NCBI GenBank assembly: GCA_027382625.1
Contig: JAJKFJ010021897.1
Location: forward strand, 1-64,000
Direction: 5' to 3'
DNA from: Tetmemena sp. SeJ-2015
Lineage: Eukaryota > Ciliophora > Spirotrichea > Sporadotrichida > Oxytrichidae
DNA length: 64,000 nucleotides
The translations under genes were made by a program, and so were the position numbers. Position 1 is the first letter of the stretch. Each line of letters begins with the position of its first letter. The notes under the pieces were generated by a model. The model ran no database searches. It worked only from the letters and a program-made list of their open reading frames with translations, and was not told where the DNA came from. This document shows positions 31,555-45,719 of this stretch, one piece after another.

Positions 31555-34500
31555 ATGAGTTCCATTGAGATGATGATGTCTTCTCTGTAGGAAATTACGA
31601 ATGAGCAATAACCTAAGAATAATAAACCCTAGCCTAAAGCTGCATCTACACTTCAAAATCAGGTGCCTGCTGAGTAGCCAAGCGAGGAGGACTCTGATGT
31701 TGCACCTATGAGTTCACTAGTCGACATGCCTACTTAAGAAGAGATCAAGTAAAAGGAGAAAGCGAAAGTATAGAGAGCAGTTTAGTTGGCATCCTCTGCC
31801 AGTGAGGATGAATCAGCTTCAGGCAGTGAAGCCTCTAGAACAAAGACTGGCGGATCAAGGGTTAAATCCACTTAGAAGAAATCATTTGATCATAATACTT
31901 ATGACAATTTAAGATTTAGAAGCAGGCTAAGACATTACCTCCGGTGTAGGAGGAAGAGCAGATTGATACTTCCACAAAGAAGAAGGGAACAGGATCAAAT
32001 GTGATCACTTATAAAGGTATGAGAGTCAATTCTGACAGTGAAGATATGAGCTAGGATGAAGAAGGTAGCAGAAAAAGGAGCAGTAGAAACTCTTCATCCA
32101 CAAATAAGAGAAAGGATATCAAGAACTACCAACCATCACCTTAGAAGCAATTCATTATCATATTATGTTGTAGAAACAAGGGCAAGTATAGCCAGGCAAG
32201 CTCACAAGGGAGTAGATCATGGAGAGAGCTAAGGCTAGTCAGAGAGTTACAAGTAGAACAGCAGCTGAAAATCAAAGTGACTCTGACAGCTACGACTCAG
32301 CAGAAGACTATTTCAATCAGCAAAGAAAAATGATAAGAAACAAGATGTAATAACTTATAATTGAAGTTGATTTTTAAAGATACTGAACAACAAAGATGCT
32401 TTGCAAGAGTTTGGTGAAATTGATGAAACTAGCGAACCTGTTGAAAATAGATAGAGATAGTCTAGGGTTGAAGAGGAGAAACAGCAAAGCAAATCGCATG
32501 GCAATAATGAAAGGAACTGGAATGATGACATGGAGGATTTTGACAGCATGATGGGTGAGAGTATCAAGACAGCTGCTTAAATCTAAGAGGTAAGAAGAAT
32601 AATATATGAGAATGATTTATCATTGCTATTAGGAAGAACAGCAAAAAGCTTTACAAGAGTAAGAAAGACTCAGACTAGAAAGACTGAGGAAGCAAGAGGA
32701 GATGATACAAGTTGAGTAAGAGAAGAAGAGAAAAGAGAGGGATGAATTGATGGAGGTAGGTTTCTTTAGATTTTCATTTTCTGACTATAGAGGGTAAAAA
32801 GACAAGATGAAGAGAGGAAGAGAAGAAAGAAGGAAGAAAAGGATAGAAAAGATAAGGAGAGAGAAATCATAAGACGCTAAGAGGAGGAAAGATGGCAAAG
32901 AGAGCAAGAAATTAAAGAGCAATAAGAAGAGGAAGCAAGAAAACTGAAGCAGGAGGAAGACAGAAAGCTTAGAGAGAAAGTTGATAGCGAGAGGAGAAAA
33001 GTGAACTTCGAGAATAGCATTCGCAAAATTTGGAACGGCTCAGATATTCCATGCCTCTTTGACTCTAAGATAGCTTATTCTGATACTTTATTCAGTTTAC
33101 CAGTTGACTTGGAGATGCAAATTAGACTTAATAGCGTTCCTTATGAAGATCTTAAATTCAGAAGATACAAGACTTTAATTATTCCCATCGATGGACTGCT
33201 TAGTTTCGCAAGCGAGAAAGTTCTAATCGATCTTATCACTTACTTCTTAAAATATTCAACAGTGAAGAACATCAACAACTAGGATCCTGATGGTCATGCA
33301 CATTTGAAGAATTGCTTCCCTTTCAAGTGCATCTCCATCGTTCAAAAATATTTATTTCATATTTATTCAAACTGTAGCAACTCCCCCTTTTAATCAAGTC
33401 TCATTCAATTAAAAAATATTTGAATATATTTATCTACATTAAACACAAAAAGACATTTATAAAACTACTGCAAAAATTACGCACCTTTCTTCTTATTTTA
33501 AAAGGCTTGAAATATAATTTCAGACTAAATTCATACTTTAAAATAAGGAGAACACTTATAAGAATATTTGAATTGTCAGCAGTGTTGCCTTCAGATCCAA
33601 ACTCTTATAGAGTTATATCAGTCCTCTTTGATACTCATGACGAGCCAAGGACCAAGAATAATTTCAATGAAACCTTGAAGTAGATTAAGCTTACCAATAT
33701 TCTTGATTAGCAAGGTCTACAAGAATTGAGTGAGATTTATCCCTAATTCTTGGAAGAGCTAGCTCAGAAATATTTCTATCTAAACAAGCTAAAGGATTTT
33801 CCCTATTAAGTCAAGACCGAGAAGTCTCCTTTAAATATGAAATTAGTAATTTCTATTATCCTTTGCTTGAATTCACGAACTCAAGTGATCTAAGATTTGA
33901 CTCGTCAAGTAGTTCAAATGAAACACTTGCACGTATCGGCTTTTTCATGGAATACGCTGTGCAGGATGACGTGGTTCCTATGTCCACGAAGGAGTCTTGG
34001 GATTTCCTAAGACGCTATCCCACTTTTTATGCCTTCAACCCTAATCCTAAACGTTATACTAAGCTAGATCAGAAGGGCAAAGTGCTCAACAAATTTAATC
34101 AGTTCAAGTTTGAGAGCGTGTGCGTTATCTTCAGAGAAGTCTAAAATGGCCTGGTTAAAGATGATGAGTACTATCAGAGAACTAACTGCACTAGCTCTGT
34201 GTAATATTTCTTGAAGAAAGCCCTGCTTAAAAGCAGCTTGGAACTTTGCGGCATGAGAATGGTTTACCTGGATGAGAATCAAATCCATCTATATGAACAA
34301 CTATTCAACGAAAAACTAGAGTCAGTGATGGGATATGATTATAAGAATTGTGGACTCCTTGCTCTATATTTGAGAGGAATAGATGCTGTGGCTAAAGTAG
34401 AGTCTATTATAGGTCACTTTAATCCTCAGTCTGGCAGAGCCACAAATGAGAAGAGCTTAAGAGCATTGTTTGGCAAATCCAAGGATAACAACTGTACTCT

Positions 34501-37426
34501 CAAGATATTTGCTCTCAAAAGAAGAACTTAAGCGAATAGATATTCTGGTTCAGTTAATTTAAAATCAATCCTTATTAAATAATCTTGATTAAGGTTCGGT
34601 GGAAGAGTCTAGCAGGAAATCCCAATAATTACTGGCTCCTCTTAGAGTCAGGTTGTCCCTATAAGCACTATGTACTTGGTAGTACCTTCGAAGATTGAGA
34701 AATCCTTCCTATTCTTAAGTCCCTTAATCACAAGTAGAGAAATTCCTGAACTGATAAATATCCTCTGCAATTAGTTTTCAATCTCAGTACTAGATATTCA
34801 AAAGATAAGCTATCCTCAGTTCCAATACGAGAGCAATAAAATCTAGGAGCTCAATCGCAAACTCTGTTTCTAAATATGCTATTTTTGTGATTTATTCTTC
34901 CAGATAAGAGGAAATACTTATAACGTAGAGATTGGATACGTTCTTAAAATAGCAAGAGAAGACCTATACTCGAAGCTAAGAGTAGTATAATAGAAAATTA
35001 GCAAGCATTTTGAAAGTATATCAAGAGTCTTTGGTGAAATATTTACCACACTTCGAGCTTAAAAGACTATAAGATCGTCAAGTAAACATTTCAAAGCGCA
35101 TTTCGTGATATTTCAAGTGATTTTGCTTTTAAAAGTTAAAGCAAGGTCAGTTCAAGACTTATTTGCAGTACTACTAAGACATTTATTCTAAGACATCCTC
35201 GAGGGTGGGAACAGATTATGACACAGAGGATCCCGATAACTTCAGAGAAATCAATCTCTTTAACTCCAATACACCTTCATCGCCCGACAAGAAATCAACC
35301 AATAAATTCCAGCCGAATTCTAGTATAAAGAAGCCACTTTCTACCTAAGACAATTTCGAGACCCAGACATTTATTTGCTTCCTGAAGCCTTCACTCTTTA
35401 GAAAGTAAAACATGAATGAAATCCTATAAGCAATCACAAAGGTGTGTGGATTTGAGGTTCTTGGTACTAAGTTGATAGACACTAAGAGAGAAATCTATAG
35501 TGAATTGGTCCCTAGAGAAATCAGACATCTATTTAAGTAAATAGCTTTTAAGTTCTTCGAGGGGTATCAAGAACTCAAACTTAGAAAGAAGATCAGTGAA
35601 TTCAAGACACTCGTTCTTGTCCTCAGAGGAAGAAATGTAGAAGCCACTCTTGGGAAAATTTACGACAAAGAGAAACTCAGATTCTATGTGTATAACTTTT
35701 AAAAATTATTCTCATCTGATATTTGCCTCTATGAAAGCACCCCCCAGTCAAACTGTATTTAATCTATAGTATTTCATCTCTAATTAGATTATTTGAGTGT
35801 CTCTTCTTAACAAATCAAAGGATCCTTGAGCCTCTATTTGATTTCATCTTGAATACAAAACTGATAAAGCTCTATAACGATTTCACATATGGATATGAGC
35901 ACTTTATGGACTCTCCCATCTACTCTTTCATGCTAAATCATAATGCTGAAAAACTAGATCCTACCATTCTGCAGGAAGAAGAGGAGAGGCTTATGAGGAG
36001 GGAGATATACGAAGGCTCTGACAAAGAATAGAATGAACTGCAACTAATCAAGGAATAAATGAACAAGGGAAAGGTGCTAAGTGTTGCCAATATTTCTTGG
36101 ATTAAGACCAAAGAAGTTTTAGTTGAGAGTTAGAACAAACTTCTTTATGCTTATAATAATCTTAAGATTTATATTAGTGGTTTATTGGTAAACCATGCTC
36201 CCTAATATTTATTGATAGATATTTATTAAAAGTTTTACAAACAGCAAACTCTCTGCATGCATATGTTTGATAAAACCTAACTAGCCTTTCAACGTAGCCT
36301 GTAATTTTTATCCAAAAGTTGATTGACCCTTTTATAGTGAGAACTCTCAAGAGTATTGCAAATAATCAGGAGTTGAATTTACAAATTCAGAGCATTGAAA
36401 TAGTAAGATACTCAGAGGAGCAACTAGACTTGCTATTCAAGCATGATATCTTATACGATGAGAGTCTTTCACCAGCTGTCAAGGAGAAGATGCGACCGAT
36501 CTATTATCAACTCTTTAAAAACGCTAAAAATGCTGTTGTTTAATTCGTGGTTTCAGGACATATATTTTTTATATTTTTATTCTTATAAAAGGACCTTATG
36601 CTATCACTAAAATGTAAATTTCAACTACTTTTGTATATATTTGTTAGGCAGCAGATCATAGGACACAGAGACCCAAGACAAGCAAGCAAAGACAGTCTCA
36701 GATCATTCTATGGAGTGGATCGGTTGGATAATGCATATTTCATATCAGAGAACTTCTCTGAGTCTTTGATTGAGAGAGATTATCTCTTCCAGCAGCAAGC
36801 TAAATGCCCCTCAGCTTCGGCACTTCTTTAAAGTTTACACAACGATGAGGCCCTTATTATAAAACCTCTTTAAGGAGTTTAAACTGGAGCTCAATCTTCT
36901 ACCTAGTTTATTTTGGGAGGGTCTCACCACGAATTAGCTTTACTCCTTATCACTCCTACTTTAGTTAACAGTAATGACTTTGTATTTGTGCTAGAAGACT
37001 TGGTGCGATCGAAATTCACCATAAGCGCCATTCAAAGACTGAATCTCGAAAAAGAAGACATCTCTACTCTGTTCACTTCTGATATTTCGCCAAGGCTTTA
37101 TAATAGCGAGATTCTTACCACACATGAGCTCAGCAAGGGTAAGTGCTCCTTTGTGATATTTACTTATTTTATTAGGTGCTTCAGTGCTAGTAGTGCTGGA
37201 AAAAGAATAGGCAGTCAATGATCTTTCTGAGCTGATTGGCAGATTTGAAATCAAGACCCCCGCAGATTTTGAAAAGACTAAGAAAAAGCAAACACACTTT
37301 CTATGTTCAATGGGAGTAAATTGGAAATTAAAATCAAATTATATTTCACAAAATTAAGATAGATCAGACTTCATTTTAATGCAAAGTAGACTCCAACTCC
37401 TACTGCAATAGCCAATATTATTATGA
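31555..37426 (+). CDS. Large protein with multiple nucleoside diphosphate kinase-like modules
   Basis: The start at 31555 gives MSSIEMMMSSLQEITNEQQ. A Ser/Glu/Lys-rich disordered region follows, then a long basic/acidic helix (ERKRRKKEEKDRKDKERE) and a folded region (VNFENSIRKIWNGSDIPCLF; SAVLPSDPNSYRVISVLFDT). Several NDK-like modules follow: SLELCGMRMVYLDENQ with RGIDAVAKVESIIGHFNPQS; KVCGFEVLGTKLIDT with LVLRGRNVEATLGKI; and IIGHRDPRQASKDSLRSFYG with DNAYFISENFSESLIERD. The NDK active-site His motif (NxxHGSD) is degenerate, so scaffold rather than kinase activity is likely. Multi-NDK proteins of animals and algae are often axonemal, so a ciliary role is inferred. Three IESs and GT-AG introns (about 32588-32631 and 32757-32791) are seen. 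An unresolved break near 33340-33560 and several slips remain. The 3' end overlaps the convergent SNARE gene by about 55 bp. Confidence 0.65.
31872..31915. other. IES, 44 nt, pointer TTAGAAG
   Basis: TTAGAAG at 31872-31878 and 31916-31922. Removal joins RVKSTQK to QAKTLPPVQEEEQ in frame. No GT donor exists at the boundary. Confidence 0.75.
32142..32170. other. IES, 29 nt, pointer TAGAA
   Basis: TAGAA at 32142-32146 and 32171-32175. Removal joins YQPSPQK to QGQVQPGKLTREQ in frame. Confidence 0.7.
32342..32376. other. IES, 35 nt, pointer AAGAT
   Basis: AAGAT at 32342-32346 and 32377-32381. Removal joins RKMIRNK to ILNNKDALQEFGEID in frame. Confidence 0.7.
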
Positions 37427-38062
37427 TCAGGAACAAAATATTGCTAAATCAATTACATCTCATCAATTTAATAAAATTCAATCCTAAAATGATACATTTC
37501 TTAGAAAGTGCCCAAAAATGTCTTTTCTTAGCTACCTTTTCAAGTTAAATTGCTTACTTCTCAAATTATAAAATAATTTTAATTTGATATGCTTTTAAAT
37601 TACCTTGCAGTCAAGTTAATCTCCTATGCTGTAGAGAGTAATGACTCCGTTTCTTTTAAATTTTTTGTCATGTTAGAAATGCTTTAGCCAACCTCTTATT
37701 TGCTCATATCTACTTTTTGATTGAAGCAGTTTGACTTTATCATTTTTTATAACAGATTGATACTTATCTATGAATCTTAAAATATTGGGTCTAATCTGAT
37801 TTTCATATTGCGAAAGTTACTCCTCTCTATCTTTTTTATTTTTAATGGATTAGCTGTTCATCTTGAGATGTCGTTCGACTTTAGAAAAGCCTTTATCTCT
37901 TTTTCGGCTTCCTAAAACAAACGCTCAAGCTTTTTCAAGTCAATGTTTATGTCTAAATATACAATTACATATAATTAATTCTGCCTGAATAACGATTACA
38001 TTAACATCTCTCAGCGATTTGAAGTAGATTGAGGAAAACTCCTCTTCTTTCAAAAGTTTCAT
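37371..38062 (-). CDS. SNARE-like tail-anchored protein (Sec20/Qb-type suspected)
   Basis: The start at 38062 gives MKLLKEEEFSSIYFKSL. Helical stretches follow (IDLKKLERLFQEAEKEIKAF; QYENQIRPNILRFIDKYQSV). A SNARE-motif-like heptad segment comes next (SKQEVGQSISNMTKNLKETE, SLLSTAQEINLTA), then a C-terminal hydrophobic anchor (NILFLIIIILAIAVGVGVYF) with four residues after it. This layout (N-terminal helices, SNARE helix, C-terminal anchor) is that of ER/Golgi SNAREs, and the QEV..S....LKE.ESLL pattern recalls Sec20/BNIP1. At least two introns or IESs interrupt it, and their joins were not all resolved, so the exact family is tentative. It converges with the multi-NDK gene. Confidence 0.55.
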
Positions 38063-38180
38063 CTCAAGATTAAAAATTATATAATATCAGTTAATTTTTC
38101 ATTTAATTGATGAGATTATCATCCACTGAGTCAGAATCATCAAATTCTTATTGCATATTTAATATAAACAACTTAAATCA

Positions 38181-38182
<2 letters not shown>

Positions 38183-38220
<38 letters not shown>
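38183..38220. repeat. (CAAT)n microsatellite
   Basis: About nine and a half perfect CAAT tetranucleotides in a row. On the minus strand the array reads TGATTGAT and so carries TGA stops. Confidence 0.95.
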
Positions 38221-38222
<2 letters not shown>

Positions 38223-38432
38223 CTTTTTATTTGTAAATAGTATTCCCCTTTCCTCTTGGATTTAAGTTTTCTTGGGTTGAATTTGCTTTTGCAGCTATTT
38301 GGAGTAGTCTGGATTTTTATCTTCGATATTAAAAATGGTGAGATGTCCATACTTTTACTCTTAATCAAGGAAAAAGTAAAGTTAAAGTAGCTGTATGCTT
38401 TTCCTTTTAGGGCTTTCTTTATCCAAATTCAT
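38214..38432 (-). CDS. Small hypothetical ORF, 72 aa
   Basis: A frame from ATG at 38432 (MNLDKESPKRKSIQLLQLYF, then HLTIFNIEDKNPDYSKQLQK) to a TGA inside the CAAT microsatellite. The charged composition is somewhat coding-like, but nothing is recognised. It could be an exon of a larger gene or chance. Confidence 0.25.
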
Positions 38433-38439
38433 TTTGATA

Positions 38440-38910
38440 ATTTTAATTTAAATTAACTTTTGTCAACTTTTGCGTTTTTTTTTTTACTGGAAAGATTTAC
38501 TATGAAATGAAATCTAGGATCAATACCGATCTAGCTTCAAAATTTTAAAAATGTTTAAAAATATTTGCTAGCATATATAAGAAAGGCGGCAGAAAGTGAA
38601 ACAAAGCATTAGCCTATCTATTCAAATTGACTTGGAGTATAATGAATAATGTGTATATCTATCTAGTTATCTAATCTATCTTAAAAATTATTACTTACTC
38701 CTTATTAAATTACACTACCATAACTTATTAAATATCTTTAGTTTCTGTTGGAGCACTCTCTTAAATATCTCTTTGTTGTTATCCCCCTCGAAAGGTGGGT
38801 ATCTATAAAAATACTCTTATAGCTACCTCATCACGAATTAAAAGACTGATGAATCTGCTATTAATATATATGGATATAAGAGAGATAAAATAAGGAATTT
38901 AATTCATGAG
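38440..38910. other. AT-rich intergenic region
   Basis: Runs of A/T and short repeats lie between the small ORF and the 3' end of the mannosyltransferase gene. No feature is supported. Confidence 0.4.
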
Positions 38911-38914
38911 CAAC

Positions 38915-41121
38915 TCAAAAAGGAGTATATTAGTCTTTTAGCTTATAAAGAAATCTGGTTCTTCTGTATAAGATATATAAACATATAAAATAAAGTAAGT
39001 TTTGAATATAAATTAACTATAAAACAAAATTTTTAGTAGAATATTTTATCAGATAAATTATTTGTGAGATATATTGATTGGCTTGGGGTTCGATATCAGT
39101 TTAGTAAGACTTTTCAAGTTCATAAAGGCCAAGTGAGTTGAACTTGTTAATGCAAGCCTCATAGCAGTAGAAGTTAGAGCCACATAAAAATTCGTATGTT
39201 ATGATATACTCTGGTCTCATTTTCTGCTGCTTAAAAACAATAAGCAAGAATTCATTGAGCTATAGGTCATCTATCATTTATAGACAGCCATTGAAATCAT
39301 GGTCGTGCAATATCTGATAAGGAATACCACTTTTCTTTCTAGCATAGGGAGGATCTTTTTAATAGAGAATGACTTATGTTCTGTTTCTGCCCTCTCCATA
39401 ATTTTTCCTGTGCGTCCAAGTGTAGTATGGCATGTCTATCTTTTGCATTCATTATAAACTTCTACATAAATACCTATTTTTAATTTCTCTACTATATTGA
39501 GAAAACTGAATGAGGAGCAACTGGTTTATCTTAGAGGTCTTGCATGATAACCCACATTCTGAAGTGGAAGAAAGTCATAATTAAATACACTACAGTTTCC
39601 ACAAACACCACGAGACAGATATAGTACTTTAAGAATCTTCCCTTGCCTTTAAGTGACAAGGGTTTCACTAGCGTAGAAAGTGCATAGCAGCCATGATCAA
39701 GCAAAAGGGCACAACTGGCAATAGGAAACGAGGTTCTTTGTGGGCGATGATGGAGAATATCACAATGTAAAACAGAGTCATGTTTAATATGTAAAGCCAT
39801 TATGAAAATCTTATAATTTGTGCATGTAGAGCATGTATGGAGATATTCTCTTTTGCTTACTGTCTTTGAAATAGAGATAGAACCCATAAATTACTGCTGG
39901 ATATAGCACTGTGAACCACAAAGGCATATACACGAATAAATATTAAGGAATTCAAAAAGTTACTTATTTCAATTATAATTGAAATTTCGTATCTCTTAAA
40001 GATAGAATCTAGAAAATAAAAGACTTTCTTATCTAATGATAAACTATAAAATAATAAGGTTTATACGTGATTTATTCTTTAACAAATCAAAAAATAAAAG
40101 AATTTAAAATGATATGTATTTCAAGGATAATGAGTTGGAGGATCATAAAAAATAGATAAATTGGATCAGTTCCAAAGTATTTACTGAGTCCCTCAGTTAT
40201 ATTAGCTCTTAAGAAATTAAGAGCAGTGACTTCTACTTCTCCAAAGTAAAGTGAGTCAAACATAATGCAAACTCCAATAGTTGGAAATAGTACGAAGATA
40301 ATCAAATATAAAATTAATATATATACTTCACTTATTTTTAAGAAATTAATTAAATGCCTAGCATGAATGAAACAAAGCATCCATCGAAAATAACTTTGAT
40401 GAATGAGAAGAGGTACCCATCCCACAATAGAAGTATTTCTCATCATGCAGGCGAGAGAGACTATTGCAGTAAGTTTGACAAGCGTTAGATTGAACTTCCT
40501 CGACACATCAAGATAATAGTAGAAGCCAATAATATAGGAAATCACCTCAATTGAGTTTGAAAAGCACCTTATAATGAGTTCATTTGTCAATCTATTTGTA
40601 AGGTAGAAAATAAAAGCTATTCTTATTGCTTTCTTGCCGACTGTGCGTTTCCCAATAGCCCATAGATATCTGTCACTTATCATTAGCAAAAAACTATGAG
40701 CAACATAAGGGTAAAGCTTCACTACTATGAAATAGTCAAGTCCAAGGAATTTGATTGTCTGAAGAAATCCTATCAAGTAAAATGGATAGACGGTGTTACG
40801 AAGCCTATAGTCAGGATGCCACTCCCAAGGTAAAGCAACTTAAGCTTCAGGGTATACGTAATTATATGCGACTTCTACGGCTTGCCAGTACTCATCAGGA
40901 TGAACCATATTGTAAGTCATGAATAGTGCTTGGAAAAGTCTAAATCCGATCAGCAAGTATTTATTCCGCTGTTCGTCTAAGTCAGTCAGCGACCAAAATG
41001 GAATTGCATCTGCGAAAAGGTCATCTCCTTTCTTTTCCTCTTCAGCATCGATTTCATCACAAATGAGGTGCGCCTTATCACCTTCATCATTTGCATTCTG
41101 CCTTTAGTTGACTTTTGACAT
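38915..41121 (-). CDS. PIGB: GPI mannosyltransferase 3 (PIG-B/GPI10, GT22)
   Basis: An ER multi-pass enzyme that adds the third mannose to the GPI anchor precursor. The start at 41121 gives MSKVNQRQNANDEG. Family motifs are FMTYNMVHPDEYWQAVEVAY (HPDEYWQ, catalytic loop), LPWEWHPDYRLRNTVYPFYL, the conserved GVCIMFDSLYFGEVEVTALN, and AHKEPRFLLPVVPFCLI. Many hydrophobic helices lie in between. The C-terminal domain contains DMPYYTWTHRKNYGEG and DHDFNGCLQMIDDL. Two IESs (pointers AATT and ACATG) interrupt it, and one base is missing near HFL/LVKPL. A 36 nt block near 40387-40422 between TCATTCAT repeats may be a third IES, but it is in frame. The 3' end is set by the first TGA; the coding-like part stops near 39060. 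Confidence 0.85.
39784..39827. other. IES, 44 nt, pointer ACATG
   Basis: CATGT (ACATG on the coding strand) at 39779-39783 and 39823-39827. Removal joins SPYMLYM to TLFYIVIFSIIAHKEPRF in frame and removes a TGA. Confidence 0.8.
39953..40162. other. IES, 210 nt, pointer AATT
   Basis: AATT at 39949-39952 and 40159-40162. Removal joins GLSKYFGTDPI to PQYLFVYMPLWFTVLYP, restoring the expected PIG-B sequence. The block is strongly AT-rich. Confidence 0.7.
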
Positions 41122-41382
41122 TTAAATTTATAATTTCAAATTGAATATAAACAAAGATATAATGGATGAGACAAGAGGTATACGTTAAGGTTTAGGTATT
41201 ATAATATTTAGTAAAGAGTAAGGCAAATTAAGCAATCACTCCCTAGTAAGATATAAGTCAGATAAACTCTAACTTTCTCTAATTCAGCTAATTAGATAGA
41301 AATTAACCTTATAAGGCAGTCCTATTATATTTAAATATCAACTTGAATCAATTCAATTTCGTTCTATAGTCTCCCATCCAAT

Positions 41383-42954
<1,572 letters not shown>

Positions 42955-42959
42955 GAATA

Positions 42960-43930
42960 GTCAATCAAAGCCAATGGGTAAATTCAATCTATATAGAAAT
43001 TGTCGTTATAAATAAAAAATCTTATGTCCTTACTTCTCATACTTATTTTATTTCACTTAATTAGAATAAGCTTAAATTTAGTTTAGAAATTAATTATTGA
43101 TTCAAAAGCTCATTTTTTGATCTGTGGTATTTCAGAACCTGAAATTTAGAGTTTTTATAGTGGATGTTGAATCATGCATCTTTGTCTCATACTTTTAGTA
43201 GTCAAGCATTTTGTTAAATGAGCTTTTTTAAGTAGTTAATCGACTTGATTTGGATGAAGTTGGTCCTTCAATTCCAGAATTTCCTAAAGCATTTAGCTAT
43301 CCTCTTTTTAACTTGAATTTGCAATGAGGTCAAGTTTTCTTTTCTCATTTAATTAGCTTTACTGAGAATAACTACTTCTTTGACTTTAATTTTGCAGATG
43401 TTTTGTGGACTGAGATAGACTCTGATTTGTGCTTTATGGTATCTCATAGATATTTTATAATAGGCTCTAGTTATCCATCGACGAAGGGACTTTATTTCTA
43501 TAAAATTACAATAAAAATTTTAAAATTTATATCTAAACTTTTTGGACTCTTACTCACTTTTATGAAGGATCGCTATATAAATACATATTATTTAATCTAA
43601 GAAGAGTCTAATTCTAGAATAATTAGATTATAGCCACCTCAAAATTATAAAGTTTATTTTATGCATTTAAATATGCCTAATTTTGAAGAAAGTGTTTGCA
43701 TATTTTGGTAATCTAGGATCAAGAATCCGATATTATTTTCTCTATCCTAATAGCTGTTGACATAAAATTATTCTGAGACAGTATTAAAGTAAAAAATCTT
43801 TGTGATTTCTGCAAATTTGAAGCATAGTCATATACTATAGCAAATAGAAAAGAAGAAGCAGCAGGAATGAAATGAAGAATCAAGTTCGGATCAAGATCAA
43901 AATTTACTCTTGTCATTTTTAATACATTTA
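42960..43930. other. Unassigned region, possibly fragmentary coding
   Basis: Short stretches look coding on the + strand, for example EVGPSIPEFPKAFSYPLF near 43260-43320 and ADVLWTEIDSDLCFMVS at about 43395-43445 after an AG acceptor. They do not join into a gene, and AT-rich blocks lie between them. They could be MDSs of a scrambled gene whose partners lie elsewhere, or remnants. Confidence 0.3.
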
Positions 43931-43975
43931 ATAAGTGGCAGAAAAAAAGTTCCCATGAGGTTTACTAATAGTTCA

Positions 43976-45330
43976 TCATACTTTTTTATTTCTCACAGAA
44001 TTTAAATCATTGCTTGAATTATCATCTAGCTAACTGTTCTGAGAGAAATTATTTATATTCAAGCTGTACACACTCATTCCCTCTTTGTTTCTCTTTTAAT
44101 TTTATATTGAATCTTGATTTCGGCTGCTACATATTAAGCTACTGTCTTCTTACTAGTGCATAGATTGGCAGATTCTCTCTTATTACTTTCCAAGCATCAT
44201 ACTTGCATTTTACTAATACACAGACTACGAAGCATCCAAGTTGCTTCTCCCGTATGCATTATTAATCCTCTCACCATACTATTCTTCATTTGTTGATGGA
44301 AACTTGTTTCTGAGATTTTCATGATTCCAAATCTCCTTATCCCCTAAGTTTTTATCCTGCCCGCTCTATTTTTATTTCTCTTCCCAAATTTCCCTCTCAG
44401 CCTGTTCCTCTTTCATTTTTTGATATTTCTCCATCTACCTTATCATTTCATTTTGCTTCTCAGTAGTCTTTAAATTTCTCTTCCTATTCTTTTCGCACTT
44501 TTACTCGTCAATTATGAATTTCTTCCTATTAGCAACGTCTCTAACTATCTTAGAGTACGAATAAATGTGACACAGATCCTTCTCAAACTTGTATTTCTTG
44601 AGTGTGTCTAGTAAATCCAAGAGCTGATTGTAAGATTCGTACTCTATGAAATTGATTGGATCAGCCTGGTTTTGCTTTTTCAGTAGAGCCTAATCACCAC
44701 TACTTTTGTCTGCATCCTCTTATTGTACAAAGAGGGCATCTAAGACTTGTTCAAGATCGGTGAAAAGTTTGTCACTTGTGTCCAGTTCGGACCTGTTGTC
44801 TTGAATGAACTCAACTAGGCGTCTCATAGCGCGCAACTCCAAAGTCCCATACTTGCTTAGCTCTATTTAAGCATCTTTGTGTAGGTAGCGTTGGTGCGAC
44901 TTGGATCCAAGTATCTTCTAATGCTTCAAATGGTTAAGTCGAAAGTTTTATAAAGGAATTCCAGCTTTTAATGATTAGATAACTTGACATAGTCATTAAA
45001 TTAAGATTTATAAATAAGGCGATGATTTCAGAGGAAGAAAAAGTCTTGTGAAGATTATAAAGCAAATCATAAGTTTTGGTCATCAGATAGTAAAGATATT
45101 ATGATAAAAGTATCTTTTCGTTAGCGCCGCTTCTCTTCGCCTTTGAAATTCCATTTTTTATTCCCTAACTTATTTTAAATATCATAGTCCTCTCTGAGAA
45201 TGTCTTTATTTTCTTTTTTCAAATTTTCAGAAGGTTTAGCTGCCCAACTTTATTGACTTTCTGATCTACTTCTATCTCCCCAAGAGAACAAGTCCTCTCT
45301 AAAATGCTTTTCATTACCGAAGTTGCTCAT
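43976..45330 (-). CDS. Unknown coiled-coil protein
   Basis: The start at 45330 gives MSNFGNEKHFREDLFSWGDR, a short Ser/Arg-rich lead. After an AT-rich break (about 44960-45110, probably IES or intron), a long continuous frame follows: GTLELRAMRRLVEFIQDNRS, QADPINFIEYESYNQLLDLL, YKFEKDLCHIYSYSKIVRDV, then a charged coiled coil (NEMIRQMEKYQKMKEEQAER) and an Asn/Ser-rich tail ending NSVRNKKV before a double TGA at 43973-43978. The middle helical part looks folded. No family is recognised. Confidence 0.6.
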
Positions 45331-45409
45331 TAGACCTAGAACTTTTAAATGATTTTCACTATATATTTAAAGGATACTTAAATAATTATTATACTCAAGA
45401 TTCAGAGTA

Positions 45410-45715
45410 AGAATCTTGAGAAGCAATTCGAAACACATGGAAGCTCAAATAAAATAAAATAAATTCATTCGACTTCAATTTCCTAATACTAATTTCTCTA
45501 TCTAGCTCTGCTCACGATATATCTTTAAACTTCAATTGTAGTATAGGAATCGATAGAATCTATTAGGTTATCAGATTAGAATCTGAGCTCCTTTTATGTT
45601 CGAGTAGTAATCATTATATTGGGAGTAGATAAGAAAATTTGAAAGTGTAGCCTAGTCCATTAAACATAAAACTAAAAATCCCTTATTCAAAGTGAAGACG
45701 ATAATATTTTCTAGG
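45410..45715. other. Intergenic region
   Basis: Mixed AT-rich sequence separates the divergent 5' end at 45330 from the 3' end at 45720. No supported feature. Confidence 0.35.
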
Positions 45716-45719
45716 TTTC

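Noticed and set aside
43380..43400. Shared ATTTTGCAGA between the CDPK gap (about 42210) and 43385 as a scrambled pointer
   Set aside because: The preceding sequence does not encode kinase residues in the needed frame, and the match resembles a common intron acceptor.
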